A DNA stretch of 64,000 nucleotides from Paenibacillus sp. FSL R7-0345 (GTDB lineage Bacteria; Bacillota; Bacilli; Paenibacillales; Paenibacillaceae). The notes under the pieces are model-generated. The model saw only the letters and a list, made by a program, of their open reading frames with translations. It was not told the origin of the DNA and searched no databases. Position numbers and translations under genes: made by a program. Positions 54,180-62,116 of this stretch are shown here, in pieces; positions within the stretch are counted from its first letter, which is position 1; each line of letters begins with the position of its first letter. The stretch is taken from positions 1,532,501 through 1,596,500 of the forward strand of contig NZ_CP152002.1 in the NCBI RefSeq assembly GCF_038595055.1, written 5' to 3'.

Positions 54180-54998
54180 ATGGAACATGAGGTCTTTAAG
54201 TACAGCTGGGTAGGCAGTGATGAATCGTATTTAGATCATGTAGAGGTTAATACACAGCAAAATATAGTTATCGGGCACTTCGGCGGGAGCACTGCGGCAG
54301 GAGCCGATAAAAATGAAGACGGGGCCTTTGTGTTAAACGGGATTAATAACAGCTGGGAATTCGTTATGCTTCTGGATGCACACAAAACCGCAGAGAGTGC
54401 AGAACTGCTGATCAATACAATTGACAGTGAAGCAGATGTTATCCTGAGCCTCCTTTCCCAGCCGGTTAACAGAGCATTTATCGCGCTGGAGGAGTTTGTA
54501 TTATCTATTTTCAAGTCGGAAGCTTTTTTGAAAAAATGCAGGCAGGTTAAAGGGGAAACAGCATGCCTGATCTGCTGCCGGATGGATAATTTCATGTGGT
54601 GGTTGTCTGTGGGAGATAATTCGGTGTATCTGCTTCATCCTGAGTTGGCTGCCCGCGGTCAATATTTATTGAACCAGCGTAATTTTTATGAATGGATCGG
54701 CTGCGTCAACACATTTGATCAGCCTGTGACCTGCTACTCTTCTGGAATCCGCGAGCTGCGCAGCGGACTTAACCGGATCGTGATGACTACAGACGGTCTT
54801 TTGGAGAACGGTACAAGGTTACTTGAGGACCCAAATAAGCTGTATCTTGCATTCACTGCCGAAGACGATTTAGAGGAGTGCGTGAAGGATTCCTTATTGC
54901 AGGTGCGTCAGGAACTAGGCCGGGATAGCGCCACCGTAATCGCCTGGAGTTACTACAATGATAGGACAGCAGCAATGCCAAGTGATGAACCGCGTTAG
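54180..54998 (+). CDS. PP2C-like serine/threonine phosphatase-family protein
   Basis: A 272-residue soluble protein. ATG 54180 has GGAGG 6 bp upstream, so an earlier in-frame start is not needed. PP2C-type blocks are seen in order: GADKNEDGAFVL, FVMLLDAHKTAESAELL (with DAH in place of the usual DGH/DGM), WWLSVGDNSVYLL, and IVMTTDGLLE. Metal-ligand Asp residues appear mostly kept. The protein is divergent from known sporulation phosphatases such as SpoIIE. Its place directly before the sigK fragment may be chance. The substrate is unknown. Confidence 0.65.
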   Translation: MEHEVFKYSWVGSDESYLDHVEVNTQQNIVIGHFGGSTAAGADKNEDGAFVLNGINNSWEFVMLLDAHKTAESAELLINTIDSEADVILSLLSQPVNRAFIALEEFVLSIFKSEAFLKKCRQVKGETACLICCRMDNFMWWLSVGDNSVYLLHPELAARGQYLLNQRNFYEWIGCVNTFDQPVTCYSSGIRELRSGLNRIVMTTDGLLENGTRLLEDPNKLYLAFTAEDDLEECVKDSLLQVRQELGRDSATVIAWSYYNDRTAAMPSDEPR

Positions 54999-55031
54999 AT
55001 AACTGTTTAGAGGCCCGTACCTTTTTCACCC

Positions 55032-55097
55032 GTACATGCACTTCTGGGCACTAACCCACATACAATAAAAGGACCATGAACCCGTAGCTCTCATCAT
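55032..55097 (+). repeat. 66-bp duplicated sigK upstream sequence (left copy)
   Basis: It matches 62486-62551 with about two mismatches, from GTACAnGCACTTCTGGGC to CTCATCAT. It is followed by a truncated sigK copy, so the promoter flank of sigK has been duplicated along with the start of the gene. Confidence 0.9.
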
Positions 55098-55099
55098 TT

Positions 55100-55328
55100 G
55101 ATTAAAGAGTTAACGCTGCTAGTGTCATATGTAAGAAATAACGCTTTTCCACAACCACTCTCCGAGCAGGATGAAAGCAAATTACTAGGTATGATGGCAG
55201 AGGGTGATGCCAAGGCTAGAAATCTGTTAATTGAACATAACCTGCGCTTAGTCGTACACATAGTAAAAAGGTTGTGGGCACGATACGATGTAAATTGGTT
55301 TAGAAGATTTAATTCTGGGACTGTTTAA
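55100..55328 (+). pseudogene. Truncated sigK copy (N-terminal fragment)
   Basis: Bases 55100-55269 match intact sigK at 62624-62794 by eye at a high level ([20 protein letters not shown], then [12 protein letters not shown]). Relative to intact sigK, 72 bp holding the ribosome binding site, the TTG start and the first ten codons are deleted. The frame diverges after HIVK, at about sigK residue 67, into an unrelated tail (LWARYDVNW) that soon stops. It lacks regions 2.3-4, so it cannot be a working sigma factor. Some codons differ from the intact gene, which suggests an old duplication or import from another strain. Confidence 0.9.
55270..55294. repeat. 25-bp direct repeat, left copy
   Basis: GGTTGTGGGCACGATACGAT and the next five bases match 22 of 25 positions with 62092-62116. 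The repeat starts exactly where similarity of the pseudogene to sigK ends. The two copies bracket the RiPP operon at 6.8 kb distance and may mark the ends of an inserted segment. Confidence 0.65.
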
Positions 55329-55744
55329 CTTTATGTGGTCCATTTAAAATCTGGGTTTTATACAGCTTAAAAAAGTTCGCATCACTCTTATGTCAAAAAG
55401 GGGCTATGCAATTTTTTCGTTCAGGCAGTTAACAGGTTGATTAAATGTGTTAGGTGAAGGACTTAATTCATTATGCCACTAATGGCAGGAGATTCAGATA
55501 TATTATAATACCTTCCTTGATAGCTTGCGTAAGCAGGACATTGAGGATTTTTTTTTGCTAAAGAGCAAATAGATTTGTCAAATAAATCAACAAATAAATA
55601 TCGCAACAGCGGATTTAATATTATCTGTATTTTTTCACAATTTATACACTTATTTAGCATTGATTTCTAAATTGATTATAAGTTATATTATGAAAGTAAT
55701 CCAAATATTTGAATTAAATTAAATAAAAAAGGATGGTGAGGAAA
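55329..55744. other. AT-rich region before the RiPP operon, with candidate promoter
   Basis: No gene is supported here. TTGATT at 55660-55665 and TATATT at 55684-55689 with an 18-bp spacer form a possible promoter about 55 bp before the first precursor start. The rest shows several short inverted repeats but nothing recognised. Confidence 0.4.
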
Positions 55745-55858
55745 ATGAAGGAAGAAGTTAAACTGCAAAAAGAAGAGCCGATGTTTCTGGCAGAACTGGA
55801 ACCTGTAAGAAGATGTTCGATGGATGAAGAAGCAACCTTTGGGCCTGTTGCAAACTAG
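55745..55858 (+). CDS. RiPP precursor peptide 1, 37 residues
   Basis: A short gene with GGTGAGG before its ATG. The product begins MKEEVKLQKEEPMFLAELEP and ends with VRRCSMDEEATFGPVAN. The acidic and hydrophobic leader is followed by a dibasic RR, then a short tail with one Cys and a C-terminal Asn. It is followed by a second almost identical gene and by radical SAM, MccB-like and peptidase genes, so it is the likely substrate of these enzymes. The C-terminal Asn is the residue on which microcin C maturase MccB acts. The cleavage site and final product are not known. Confidence 0.85.
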   Translation: MKEEVKLQKEEPMFLAELEPVRRCSMDEEATFGPVAN

Positions 55859-55902
55859 ATTTTATTAATTACTACATAAAATTTAAAAGGATGGTGAAAA
55901 AA

Positions 55903-56016
55903 ATGAAGGAAGATATTAAATTGCAAAAAGAAGAACCAATGTTTCTGGCTGAAATGGAGCCAGTAAGAAGATGTTCCATGGATGAGGAAGCAACGTTTGG
56001 ACCTGTAGCAAACTAA
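55903..56016 (+). CDS. RiPP precursor peptide 2, 37 residues
   Basis: A tandem duplicate of the preceding gene, 44 bp downstream, with a similar GGTG-containing site. It differs from copy 1 at only three residues (E4D, V5I, L18M), all in the leader. The last 19 residues (EPVRRCSMDEEATFGPVAN) are identical, while the codons differ at about seven silent positions there. That pattern means the tail is under strong protein-level constraint. A hairpin terminator follows it and separates it from the enzyme genes. Confidence 0.85.
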   Translation: MKEDIKLQKEEPMFLAEMEPVRRCSMDEEATFGPVAN

Positions 56017-56022
56017 AGAAAG

Positions 56023-56052
56023 AATAGGGCCGAATATTCGGCCCTATTTTTA
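56023..56052 (+). terminator. Terminator or attenuator after the precursor genes
   Basis: AATAGGGCCGAATATTCGGCCCTATT is a perfect 13-bp inverted repeat followed by TTTTAT. It sits 7 bp past the second precursor and 20 bp before the radical SAM gene. It probably lets some transcripts read through, giving excess precursor over enzymes. Confidence 0.85.
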
Positions 56053-56073
56053 TATAGTCATGAGGAGGAAAGC

Positions 56074-57423
56074 ATGCATCCATACTTGAAGAATAATGTC
56101 GTGCTCGTTGAAGGGCCTAAAGCCTTCGGTGTTTATGATCTGAACGAAGGACGTTTTCATCGTATTAATAAAGTTGCTGGTTCTATCCTTGAAGGGCTTC
56201 AAGGAACAAAGGCTTTGAATACATATTCTGATAATGAAATAAACTTTTTGCTGACAGCTAAGGAAAAAAAACTAATTGAATTTCAAGATGAGGAACGCTA
56301 CCGGGAACAAACAAAGCTGCAGGACGTCACCCGTTCATTCCGGCCAATACGATTTGCATGGATTGAAGTGACGTCAATGTGTAATCAAAAATGCCTGCAT
56401 TGTTTTTTAGGAAATGATTTAAATCGTTATACACATCAAGCTAAAGAAAAGATATTCGAGCATATCGATACACTTGTTGAAGCGGGAGTGTCCCAAATTG
56501 TAATTAGTGGTGGGGAACCTTTACTTCATCCAAATATAGAAGAAATATTATTGTATGCCGCAAGATCACCTATTTCAGTTACTTTGCTTACCAATGGCAC
56601 AAGCCCAAAAGCGCTTTCCATTGCTACGCTGTTAGCGGGTTTAAGCATAAATGTTAAAATCCCTTTACTAGGATGGAAAGAAAGTCATGATCAAATGACT
56701 GCTTTACGAGGCAGTTTTAGAAAGGCTATTAAAACGATTCATCATTATATACGTTCGGGAGTAGCGATCGAGCTAGGAACGACGGTTACCTCGCTTAACA
56801 TAAATGATATCGCGAAAATTCGGAAATATGCGAATCGGGTACGATTGGCTTTAGAGGTGAGTCCTATTTTTGCTACTGGATGTGCTAAAGATAATAAGGA
56901 AATATTGTTAGCCCATTCTCAAAAAACATTTACTCAGGTATGCCGAGAAGACAAAAAGAAAGCCGTTGTTAACCTGAGAGAATTCCCTGCGCCTAAACGA
57001 TTCATTCAGCCTAAGCAACCAACGGATTATCAATCAGTGGACTTAAGGAATTTCCTTACTGATTGTCATGAGTGTGGTCAGAAAATCACAGCAATAACGT
57101 CGAGTGGAGAAGTTACGCCTTGTCTGCTTCTCAGAGGCCCAGCATTTTCAATGGGCAATGTGAATGAGCATCCTTTAGCTGATCTACTCACCCCTAAGTT
57201 TCCCTCCCGTAAAGAATTTGACGATAAATTGAAGCTTTCTAATGTTATTGACTGCGATAAATGCGAAGCACGTTTTGTATGTAAAGCAGGAGGATGTCCG
57301 GCTACTTCACAAGCCTTAAAAGGAACAATACACGTTAAAAATCCGTTATACAGTAAGTGTTTTTATCTGGATGAGGATAAAGATTTAAAACAAGAGAAAA
57401 TACTAGAGATTGTTAAGGGTTGA
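56074..57423 (+). CDS. Radical SAM/SPASM peptide-modifying enzyme
   Basis: A 449-residue protein with GAGGAGG before the ATG. Residues 1 to about 75 resemble a PqqD-type leader-binding (RRE) domain, judged from the small basic/hydrophobic pattern (KAFGVYDLNEGRFHRINKVA). The radical SAM cluster motif is CNQKCLHC, with C103, C107 and C110. SAM-binding GGEP lies in IVISGGEPLLHP. The C-terminal part has many cysteines (DCHECG, CLLLRG, CDKCEARFVCKAGGCP) typical of a SPASM domain with auxiliary Fe-S clusters. It would modify the precursor peptide, for example by C-S or C-C bonding at its Cys. The modification is not predictable. Confidence 0.88.
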   Translation: MHPYLKNNVVLVEGPKAFGVYDLNEGRFHRINKVAGSILEGLQGTKALNTYSDNEINFLLTAKEKKLIEFQDEERYREQTKLQDVTRSFRPIRFAWIEVTSMCNQKCLHCFLGNDLNRYTHQAKEKIFEHIDTLVEAGVSQIVISGGEPLLHPNIEEILLYAARSPISVTLLTNGTSPKALSIATLLAGLSINVKIPLLGWKESHDQMTALRGSFRKAIKTIHHYIRSGVAIELGTTVTSLNINDIAKIRKYANRVRLALEVSPIFATGCAKDNKEILLAHSQKTFTQVCREDKKKAVVNLREFPAPKRFIQPKQPTDYQSVDLRNFLTDCHECGQKITAITSSGEVTPCLLLRGPAFSMGNVNEHPLADLLTPKFPSRKEFDDKLKLSNVIDCDKCEARFVCKAGGCPATSQALKGTIHVKNPLYSKCFYLDEDKDLKQEKILEIVKG

Positions 57424-57427
57424 TACT

Positions 57428-58642
57428 ATGAATAAAAATATATGGCTACTTCTTCTGGCAAAATGGACATCTAATTTCGGGACGCATTTTCATATGCTTG
57501 CTTTTCCGTTATTGGTATATGAAAAAACACAGTCAGTCACTCTGCTATCTTTGACGTTTATAGCTGAAACTTTACCTTGGCTTTTAATAGGCCCGGTTAT
57601 TCCCCATCTGATAAAAAACAGATTTTCTCCTAAAGCGATTCTGCTATATTGTGACTTTTTTAGGTTCATCATTGTTCTAGGAACAATATATTTCATTGAT
57701 CATACTTGGATTGTACTTAGTTTGATTTTCATATTAGGTACGCTGAATTCTATTCATGGTTCGTTTAGAACGAGTATTGTGAAATCCAATACAGATGACA
57801 TTACATTAAAAACGACTCTAGGCATCTCACTAGGAATAGATGATGTAATCAGCATGATTGCCCCGGTTTTAGGAGCTCTTATGATCTCAAATGGAGTATC
57901 ATCCTTTAATCTGCTTTTGCTGGACGCTTTAACCTATTTAATGAGTGCGATCTTACTTATTGGTGTCAAAAGTGAGAGATATACCGGTGAAGAGGCAACT
58001 CAAGAGAAGCAGTATTTTGTACGTGAGGTGACCAGAGGGTTTCATATTATCTGGAATCATCCTCAGCTAAGATGGCTAGCCACTATTGAAGGAATACGCT
58101 CATTGGTCGAAGGAATCTCCATCCCGTTGTTAATGCTCTATGTAGTGGATGTCTTATCCAGTTCCGATGCTACATTTGCCTGGTCTAGGGCTTTATCTGC
58201 AGCCTGTGCAATCCTTGCGTCACTGTTTTACATTAAGTGGAGTTTAAAAATATCAACAGAGAAGTTTACCAAGGTGGGTACAATTATTTTAATTGCCTCA
58301 ATGGCTATTTTTTCGGTAATTCATCACACCGTTTTGTTTTTTATAGCCTCTGCATTATTGGGCTTAGGAATGGCCATTCGTCAGCTTGTATCTGAAAATC
58401 TTCTTATTCAAGTTACACCGGCTAGAGATCTCCCAGAAGTTGCCTCTGCTTTCAATGCAGCAATTTCAAGCTTTTATGTTATAGGTTACGCTATATCCAT
58501 TTTACCGGAGCAGGGAATTCCTGTTACTTATTTCTTTGCGCTCAGTGCAGTTCTCCTAATTGCAGGGCATGTTCTTACCGTTGGAAAACGTTCTATAAAC
58601 GATTCAGAGGAGAGAAGCAATGGAACCCAAGTTAACCTTTGA
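57428..58642 (+). CDS. MFS transporter, likely exporter and self-immunity pump
   Basis: A 404-residue polytopic protein with about 10-12 membrane helices, beginning NKNIWLLLLAKWTSNFGTHF. The start at 57428 is chosen as the first ATG after the radical SAM stop (57423), with AAGGG before it. Both length and role fit MccC-type exporters of microcin C, which move the toxic product out and protect the producer. It overlaps the next gene by 23 bp, so the operon is tightly packed. Confidence 0.85.
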   Translation: MNKNIWLLLLAKWTSNFGTHFHMLAFPLLVYEKTQSVTLLSLTFIAETLPWLLIGPVIPHLIKNRFSPKAILLYCDFFRFIIVLGTIYFIDHTWIVLSLIFILGTLNSIHGSFRTSIVKSNTDDITLKTTLGISLGIDDVISMIAPVLGALMISNGVSSFNLLLLDALTYLMSAILLIGVKSERYTGEEATQEKQYFVREVTRGFHIIWNHPQLRWLATIEGIRSLVEGISIPLLMLYVVDVLSSSDATFAWSRALSAACAILASLFYIKWSLKISTEKFTKVGTIILIASMAIFSVIHHTVLFFIASALLGLGMAIRQLVSENLLIQVTPARDLPEVASAFNAAISSFYVIGYAISILPEQGIPVTYFFALSAVLLIAGHVLTVGKRSINDSEERSNGTQVNL

Positions 58643-59987
58643 TTTAGATAGGTTGTTATTAAACGGCAATCAAATAAAGAAGATTACCCGTAATATATTT
58701 AAGGAGCAAAAAGTAAAAATATTTTATGCTATTAAAGCCAATTCAGATGAGCCGGTTCTTTCTTCTGTATTTAAACAAGGTATAGGAGCAGAGGTTCTTT
58801 CACTGAGAGAACTAGAATTAGTTCCAAACCATGTTGAAGTAATTGTAAACGGTCATTCAAAAGGCACGGCACTTATTGAAGCTGCATTAAAAAGAGAGTC
58901 CTGTACTTTTATGGTTGAAAGTGTAGAGGAACTTAGGCGAATTGAAGAGTATATAAAGCTTGCTGGAATATCTATAAAACCTAATATTGGAGTTCGAGTA
59001 TCCGTTTCAGACAAAGCTAGAATCGGGTTACCATTAACGGATTTGCATTTATTAGATGAATGGATCAAACCAGAGTCTACCCTTCGGATTAACACTCTTC
59101 ATTTGCATGCTGGATGGAATGTAAAAGAAGACGAAAAGGTTCATGAGATGCTGAATCGGATGAACATTATGCATGAATATATCCAGAAGAAGGGTGGCAG
59201 GATTACATGCTGGAATTTTGGAGGATCATTTGCTGAGGCTTCAAGTTACCCGCAACAGTTGCAGAAAAGACTCCAGCTCTATCACCGACTTCTTCCCGAG
59301 AATGTATCAGAAGTGTATTTTGAGCCAGGCAGATATTTAGTAGGAGATTGCGGTAAATTAGAAGCGCAAGTGATTGAAGTGAGAAGTAATCAGACCATTA
59401 TTAATTCAGCTACATATGGATATATGCTTTCAGGTGCTACGGCTAAGTTGAAATATGTACTAAAAGGAGAAAAAAATGAAAAAAGTTTGTTGTTAAATGA
59501 TGCTGAGTCTGAAAACCAAACAGTATTATCTGGAATTTGGCCAAGTGAAAATGATTGCTTAAATGTTAGTTATTCCGGGCGTTCTTTGGAAATTGGAGAC
59601 ACCATTTATTTTGAGAATATGGGGGCTTATCTTGCCAGCTCTATGCGCTCTCTAAGTGATGAAGAATTGCTCACATACCAATACCAAAGTAAGCTCATAA
59701 ATCTCTGGCAGAATGCAGACGATATGCAGCAATCTTTATTGCTTCGCTTCTGGTGCTTCAACATCAGGCAATTTAAAACACTTCCCAAAAAATTAATTGA
59801 GTTAGAAAAAATATTACAGTTAATTTCTTTGGAATTTCAACCAGGGACTTTGTACACGGAGAATGAGGTGAATGAAGTTTTACTCCAATACAATCTTGAT
59901 TTTTGTACGTTAAGACGTGATCTGGTTGAGCAAAAATTCCTTCATAGACAGGAAGGAGCGAAAGTAGTCTATGAAAGAATCGTGTAA
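58620..59987 (+). CDS. PLP-dependent decarboxylase fused to a DUF2087 domain
   Basis: A 455-residue protein. Residues 1 to about 355 form a type III PLP fold of the ornithine/diaminopimelate/arginine decarboxylase group. The PLP lysine is Lys39 in FYAIKAN. CWNFGGSF and EPGRYLVGDCG bind phosphate and cofactor. SGIWPSENDCLNVS is the active-site motif of the second subunit, and ENMGAYLASSM closes the barrel. Residues about 385-452 match DUF2087 (KTLPKKLIELEKILQLI, YTENEVNEVLLQYNLDFCTL, RRDLVEQKFLHRQEG). In E. coli MccE the related decarboxylase domain is fused to an acetyltransferase, so the DUF2087 fusion is unusual. AGGAGAG lies before the ATG. Confidence 0.85.
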   Translation: MEPKLTFDLDRLLLNGNQIKKITRNIFKEQKVKIFYAIKANSDEPVLSSVFKQGIGAEVLSLRELELVPNHVEVIVNGHSKGTALIEAALKRESCTFMVESVEELRRIEEYIKLAGISIKPNIGVRVSVSDKARIGLPLTDLHLLDEWIKPESTLRINTLHLHAGWNVKEDEKVHEMLNRMNIMHEYIQKKGGRITCWNFGGSFAEASSYPQQLQKRLQLYHRLLPENVSEVYFEPGRYLVGDCGKLEAQVIEVRSNQTIINSATYGYMLSGATAKLKYVLKGEKNEKSLLLNDAESENQTVLSGIWPSENDCLNVSYSGRSLEIGDTIYFENMGAYLASSMRSLSDEELLTYQYQSKLINLWQNADDMQQSLLLRFWCFNIRQFKTLPKKLIELEKILQLISLEFQPGTLYTENEVNEVLLQYNLDFCTLRRDLVEQKFLHRQEGAKVVYERIV

Positions 59988-61017
59988 CTCCATTATCTTG
60001 GCTCCGTATGTAGCTGTAGGATACAGTCAAGGAATCTTAAACTTGGGATTTGGTTCTCTAAACGTAAAAGTGACCGAAAAAAATCTTCAACTGATTGTTT
60101 TGGAGTTATGCGCATTTTTTAAAAACGCCCATGAAGAAGAGGAAGCGTATAAACTTCCTTTTGAAAAAGAACTCATTCATGAAGGTCTGTCTATACTTAA
60201 AAGCAAAAGCTATTTGGTGAGGGACTCCGTATGGAAAGAAGTTCCTGTGTTTTTTCAACGGATGTCGTTGGCCCTTCTTTCTGAGGGTATAGATCCGGTA
60301 CAAGCTTTTAAGAATATTTCAACAAAAGAGATTATGATTATGGGATGCGGAGCGATTGGGACTTCAATGGCAATGCTTTTGGCTACTATAGGGATAAAGC
60401 GGTTAATTCTAATCGATGAAGACCTCTATGATGAGAGTAACACAGGAAGAAGTACTCATATCACGCCTAGTATGATTGGAAAGAATAAAGCACAGGCCCT
60501 AAGAGATATAGTAATAGAAAAAAATCCTTTAATAAATGTAGAGGCTCACTCTAAAAAGCTTGAACAGGATGTGGAATATATTCTTCCTTCTTGTGGTTTT
60601 GTTATTTTAAGTGCCGATTCTAGTTATCTACTTAAAACAGTAAACGCGATTTGTGTCAGGCAAAAGATTCCGTTTATGCAGGTAGGGTATGCCCACGATC
60701 AAGCGGTTTGGGGTCCCCTTGTTGTACCAGGAGAAACAGGCTGCATTGCTTGCAGAAGTCATACATTGCAGCCATCATCCTTAAACGAACGTGAAAAGGA
60801 GCTTTTAGCCTTTATTAACACAGGTTATATTGCCCCGGCACCGTCATATCTGGCACAATTTTCGGTTAGCTTAGCAATAGAGGATCTTGTGCGCTTTTTT
60901 ACGAATCGAAGAGCAAGGGCCTTAAATCATCAAATTGCAGTATCTATGCATGATTTACAGGTTCAAAATTTAGCATATCATTCATCGGAACATTGTTTCT
61001 GTCAAACGCGTTATTAG
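59971..61017 (+). CDS. MccB-like E1-type (ThiF-family) adenylyltransferase
   Basis: A 348-residue protein of the length of MccB. Residues 1 to about 115 form an N-terminal peptide-binding region. The nucleotide fold follows with GCGAIG (125-130), LILIDEDLYDESN (Asp149, Asn157), Arg160 and the GKNKAQ lysines. Beyond it come VILSADSSYLL, the ICVRQKIPF block, VGYAHDQAVWGPLVVPGETG and CIAC, with CFC at the extreme end forming a four-Cys zinc site. This order (SAD, CVR, GY..D.AV.GPL.VPG.TGC..C, terminal C.C) matches microcin C7 MccB as I know it. MccB uses ATP to turn the C-terminal Asn of a peptide into a peptidyl nucleotide. The substrate here should be the VAN-ending precursors. Confidence 0.85.
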   Translation: MKESCNSIILAPYVAVGYSQGILNLGFGSLNVKVTEKNLQLIVLELCAFFKNAHEEEEAYKLPFEKELIHEGLSILKSKSYLVRDSVWKEVPVFFQRMSLALLSEGIDPVQAFKNISTKEIMIMGCGAIGTSMAMLLATIGIKRLILIDEDLYDESNTGRSTHITPSMIGKNKAQALRDIVIEKNPLINVEAHSKKLEQDVEYILPSCGFVILSADSSYLLKTVNAICVRQKIPFMQVGYAHDQAVWGPLVVPGETGCIACRSHTLQPSSLNEREKELLAFINTGYIAPAPSYLAQFSVSLAIEDLVRFFTNRRARALNHQIAVSMHDLQVQNLAYHSSEHCFCQTRY

Positions 61018-61024
61018 AATAAGG

Positions 61025-61930
61025 ATGTCTATGGTGGGGACCAAATTGATGCCAATTACTAATGATAATATTAATCGAGAAGAAACATCCCGTTTAACCT
61101 TACAGTATTTAAATGAACTGTCGAATGAAATTGGTCCAAGGGCAGCAGGATCAGAAAATGAACAAAAGGCAGCTGACTATATTATTACTAAATTTAAGGA
61201 GTTTGGATACAATCCGCATATCCAGCCGTTTACTTCTGAAGTGCAAGACAATAAAATAATAAGCTCCAGTAATATTGAGATTATTAAAAAGGGCATTTCT
61301 TCAACTGAAATAATGATTGGCGCACATTATGATTCCGTCGAAGTGGGTGAAGGTGCGGATGATAATGCATCTTCAATTGCTGTTATGCTTTATATAGCTG
61401 AAAAACTAAATAACTGGAAAACTTATTATACGATTAGACTTGTAGCTTTTGGAGCTGAAGAAGCTGGATTAAAAGGTTCAAGATTCTATGTATCCCAAAT
61501 GCGAGATAGCGAAATTCAGAAGACAATGTTAATGATAAATATGGATAGTCTTATTGCTGGAGATCATATGTACGTTTATGGTTATGGTTGGAGAACAACA
61601 GAGATAGGGGGACAGCTAGCTAAGATTTTTAATGATTATAGGACTAGCATCTATACAGAAATAAATGAGTCTGTTGCTGGAGATTGGAGTGATTACGCTC
61701 CATTTAAAAGAGCGGGGATACCTTGTCTTCATTTAGAGGCTACAAATTGGCAGTTGGGCGATAAAGATGGCTATACGCAAGTTGATGAATCATTAGGGGT
61801 TATAGGGAAAATATGGCACACAAAGTATGACACGATTGATTACATCAGTCGAACTTTTCCAGGCAGGATAGAGAACCATCTTCTGGTCTTTTCTAGGCTG
61901 TTACATGATATCATGACCAAAATAAAGTAA
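61025..61930 (+). CDS. M28-family metallopeptidase, cytoplasmic
   Basis: A 301-residue zinc aminopeptidase-like protein with all M28 ligand motifs: GAHYDS (His101), GADDNASS (Asp112), FGAEEAGLKGS (catalytic/metal Glu pair), NMDS (Asp174) and HTKYDT near the C-terminus. There is no signal peptide, unlike most M28 enzymes. In this operon it could trim the leader or cut inactive product as self-immunity, a job done by the unrelated MccF in microcin C. Starts at 61025, 61031 and 61049 are all possible; the ribosome-binding context is weak. A terminator follows. Confidence 0.85.
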   Translation: MSMVGTKLMPITNDNINREETSRLTLQYLNELSNEIGPRAAGSENEQKAADYIITKFKEFGYNPHIQPFTSEVQDNKIISSSNIEIIKKGISSTEIMIGAHYDSVEVGEGADDNASSIAVMLYIAEKLNNWKTYYTIRLVAFGAEEAGLKGSRFYVSQMRDSEIQKTMLMINMDSLIAGDHMYVYGYGWRTTEIGGQLAKIFNDYRTSIYTEINESVAGDWSDYAPFKRAGIPCLHLEATNWQLGDKDGYTQVDESLGVIGKIWHTKYDTIDYISRTFPGRIENHLLVFSRLLHDIMTKIK

Positions 61931-61994
61931 CAGGAATAATTCAATACACTGAAGCCAGAACTTCAAATGAACAGAAAAAGATAGATGAAGCAAC

Positions 61995-62033
61995 AAAAGA
62001 CAGCCGATTATAAGAATCGGCTGTCTTTTGTTT
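61995..62033 (+). terminator. Terminator of the RiPP operon
   Basis: AAAAGACAGCCGATT and AATCGGCTGTCTTTT form a perfect 15-bp stem with a 5-base loop, followed by GTTT. Confidence 0.9.
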
Positions 62034-62091
62034 AATTAACGGGTAGTTTAGTTACAATGATTAGATCATAGAGTGTAATTTAATATTGAGA

Positions 62092-62116
62092 GGTTGTAGA
62101 CACGATACGAAGTAAA
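62092..62116. repeat. 25-bp direct repeat, right copy
   Basis: GGTTGTAGACACGATACGAAGTAAA differs from the left copy at 55270-55294 at three positions. Together they bracket the RiPP operon. Confidence 0.65.

Noticed and set aside
55745..56016. Lasso, sactipeptide or lanthipeptide assignment for the precursors
   Set aside because: There are no lasso cyclase/protease genes or LanM/LanBC genes. One Cys per peptide argues against multi-thioether sactipeptides. The MccB-like gene and C-terminal Asn fit microcin C-type chemistry better.
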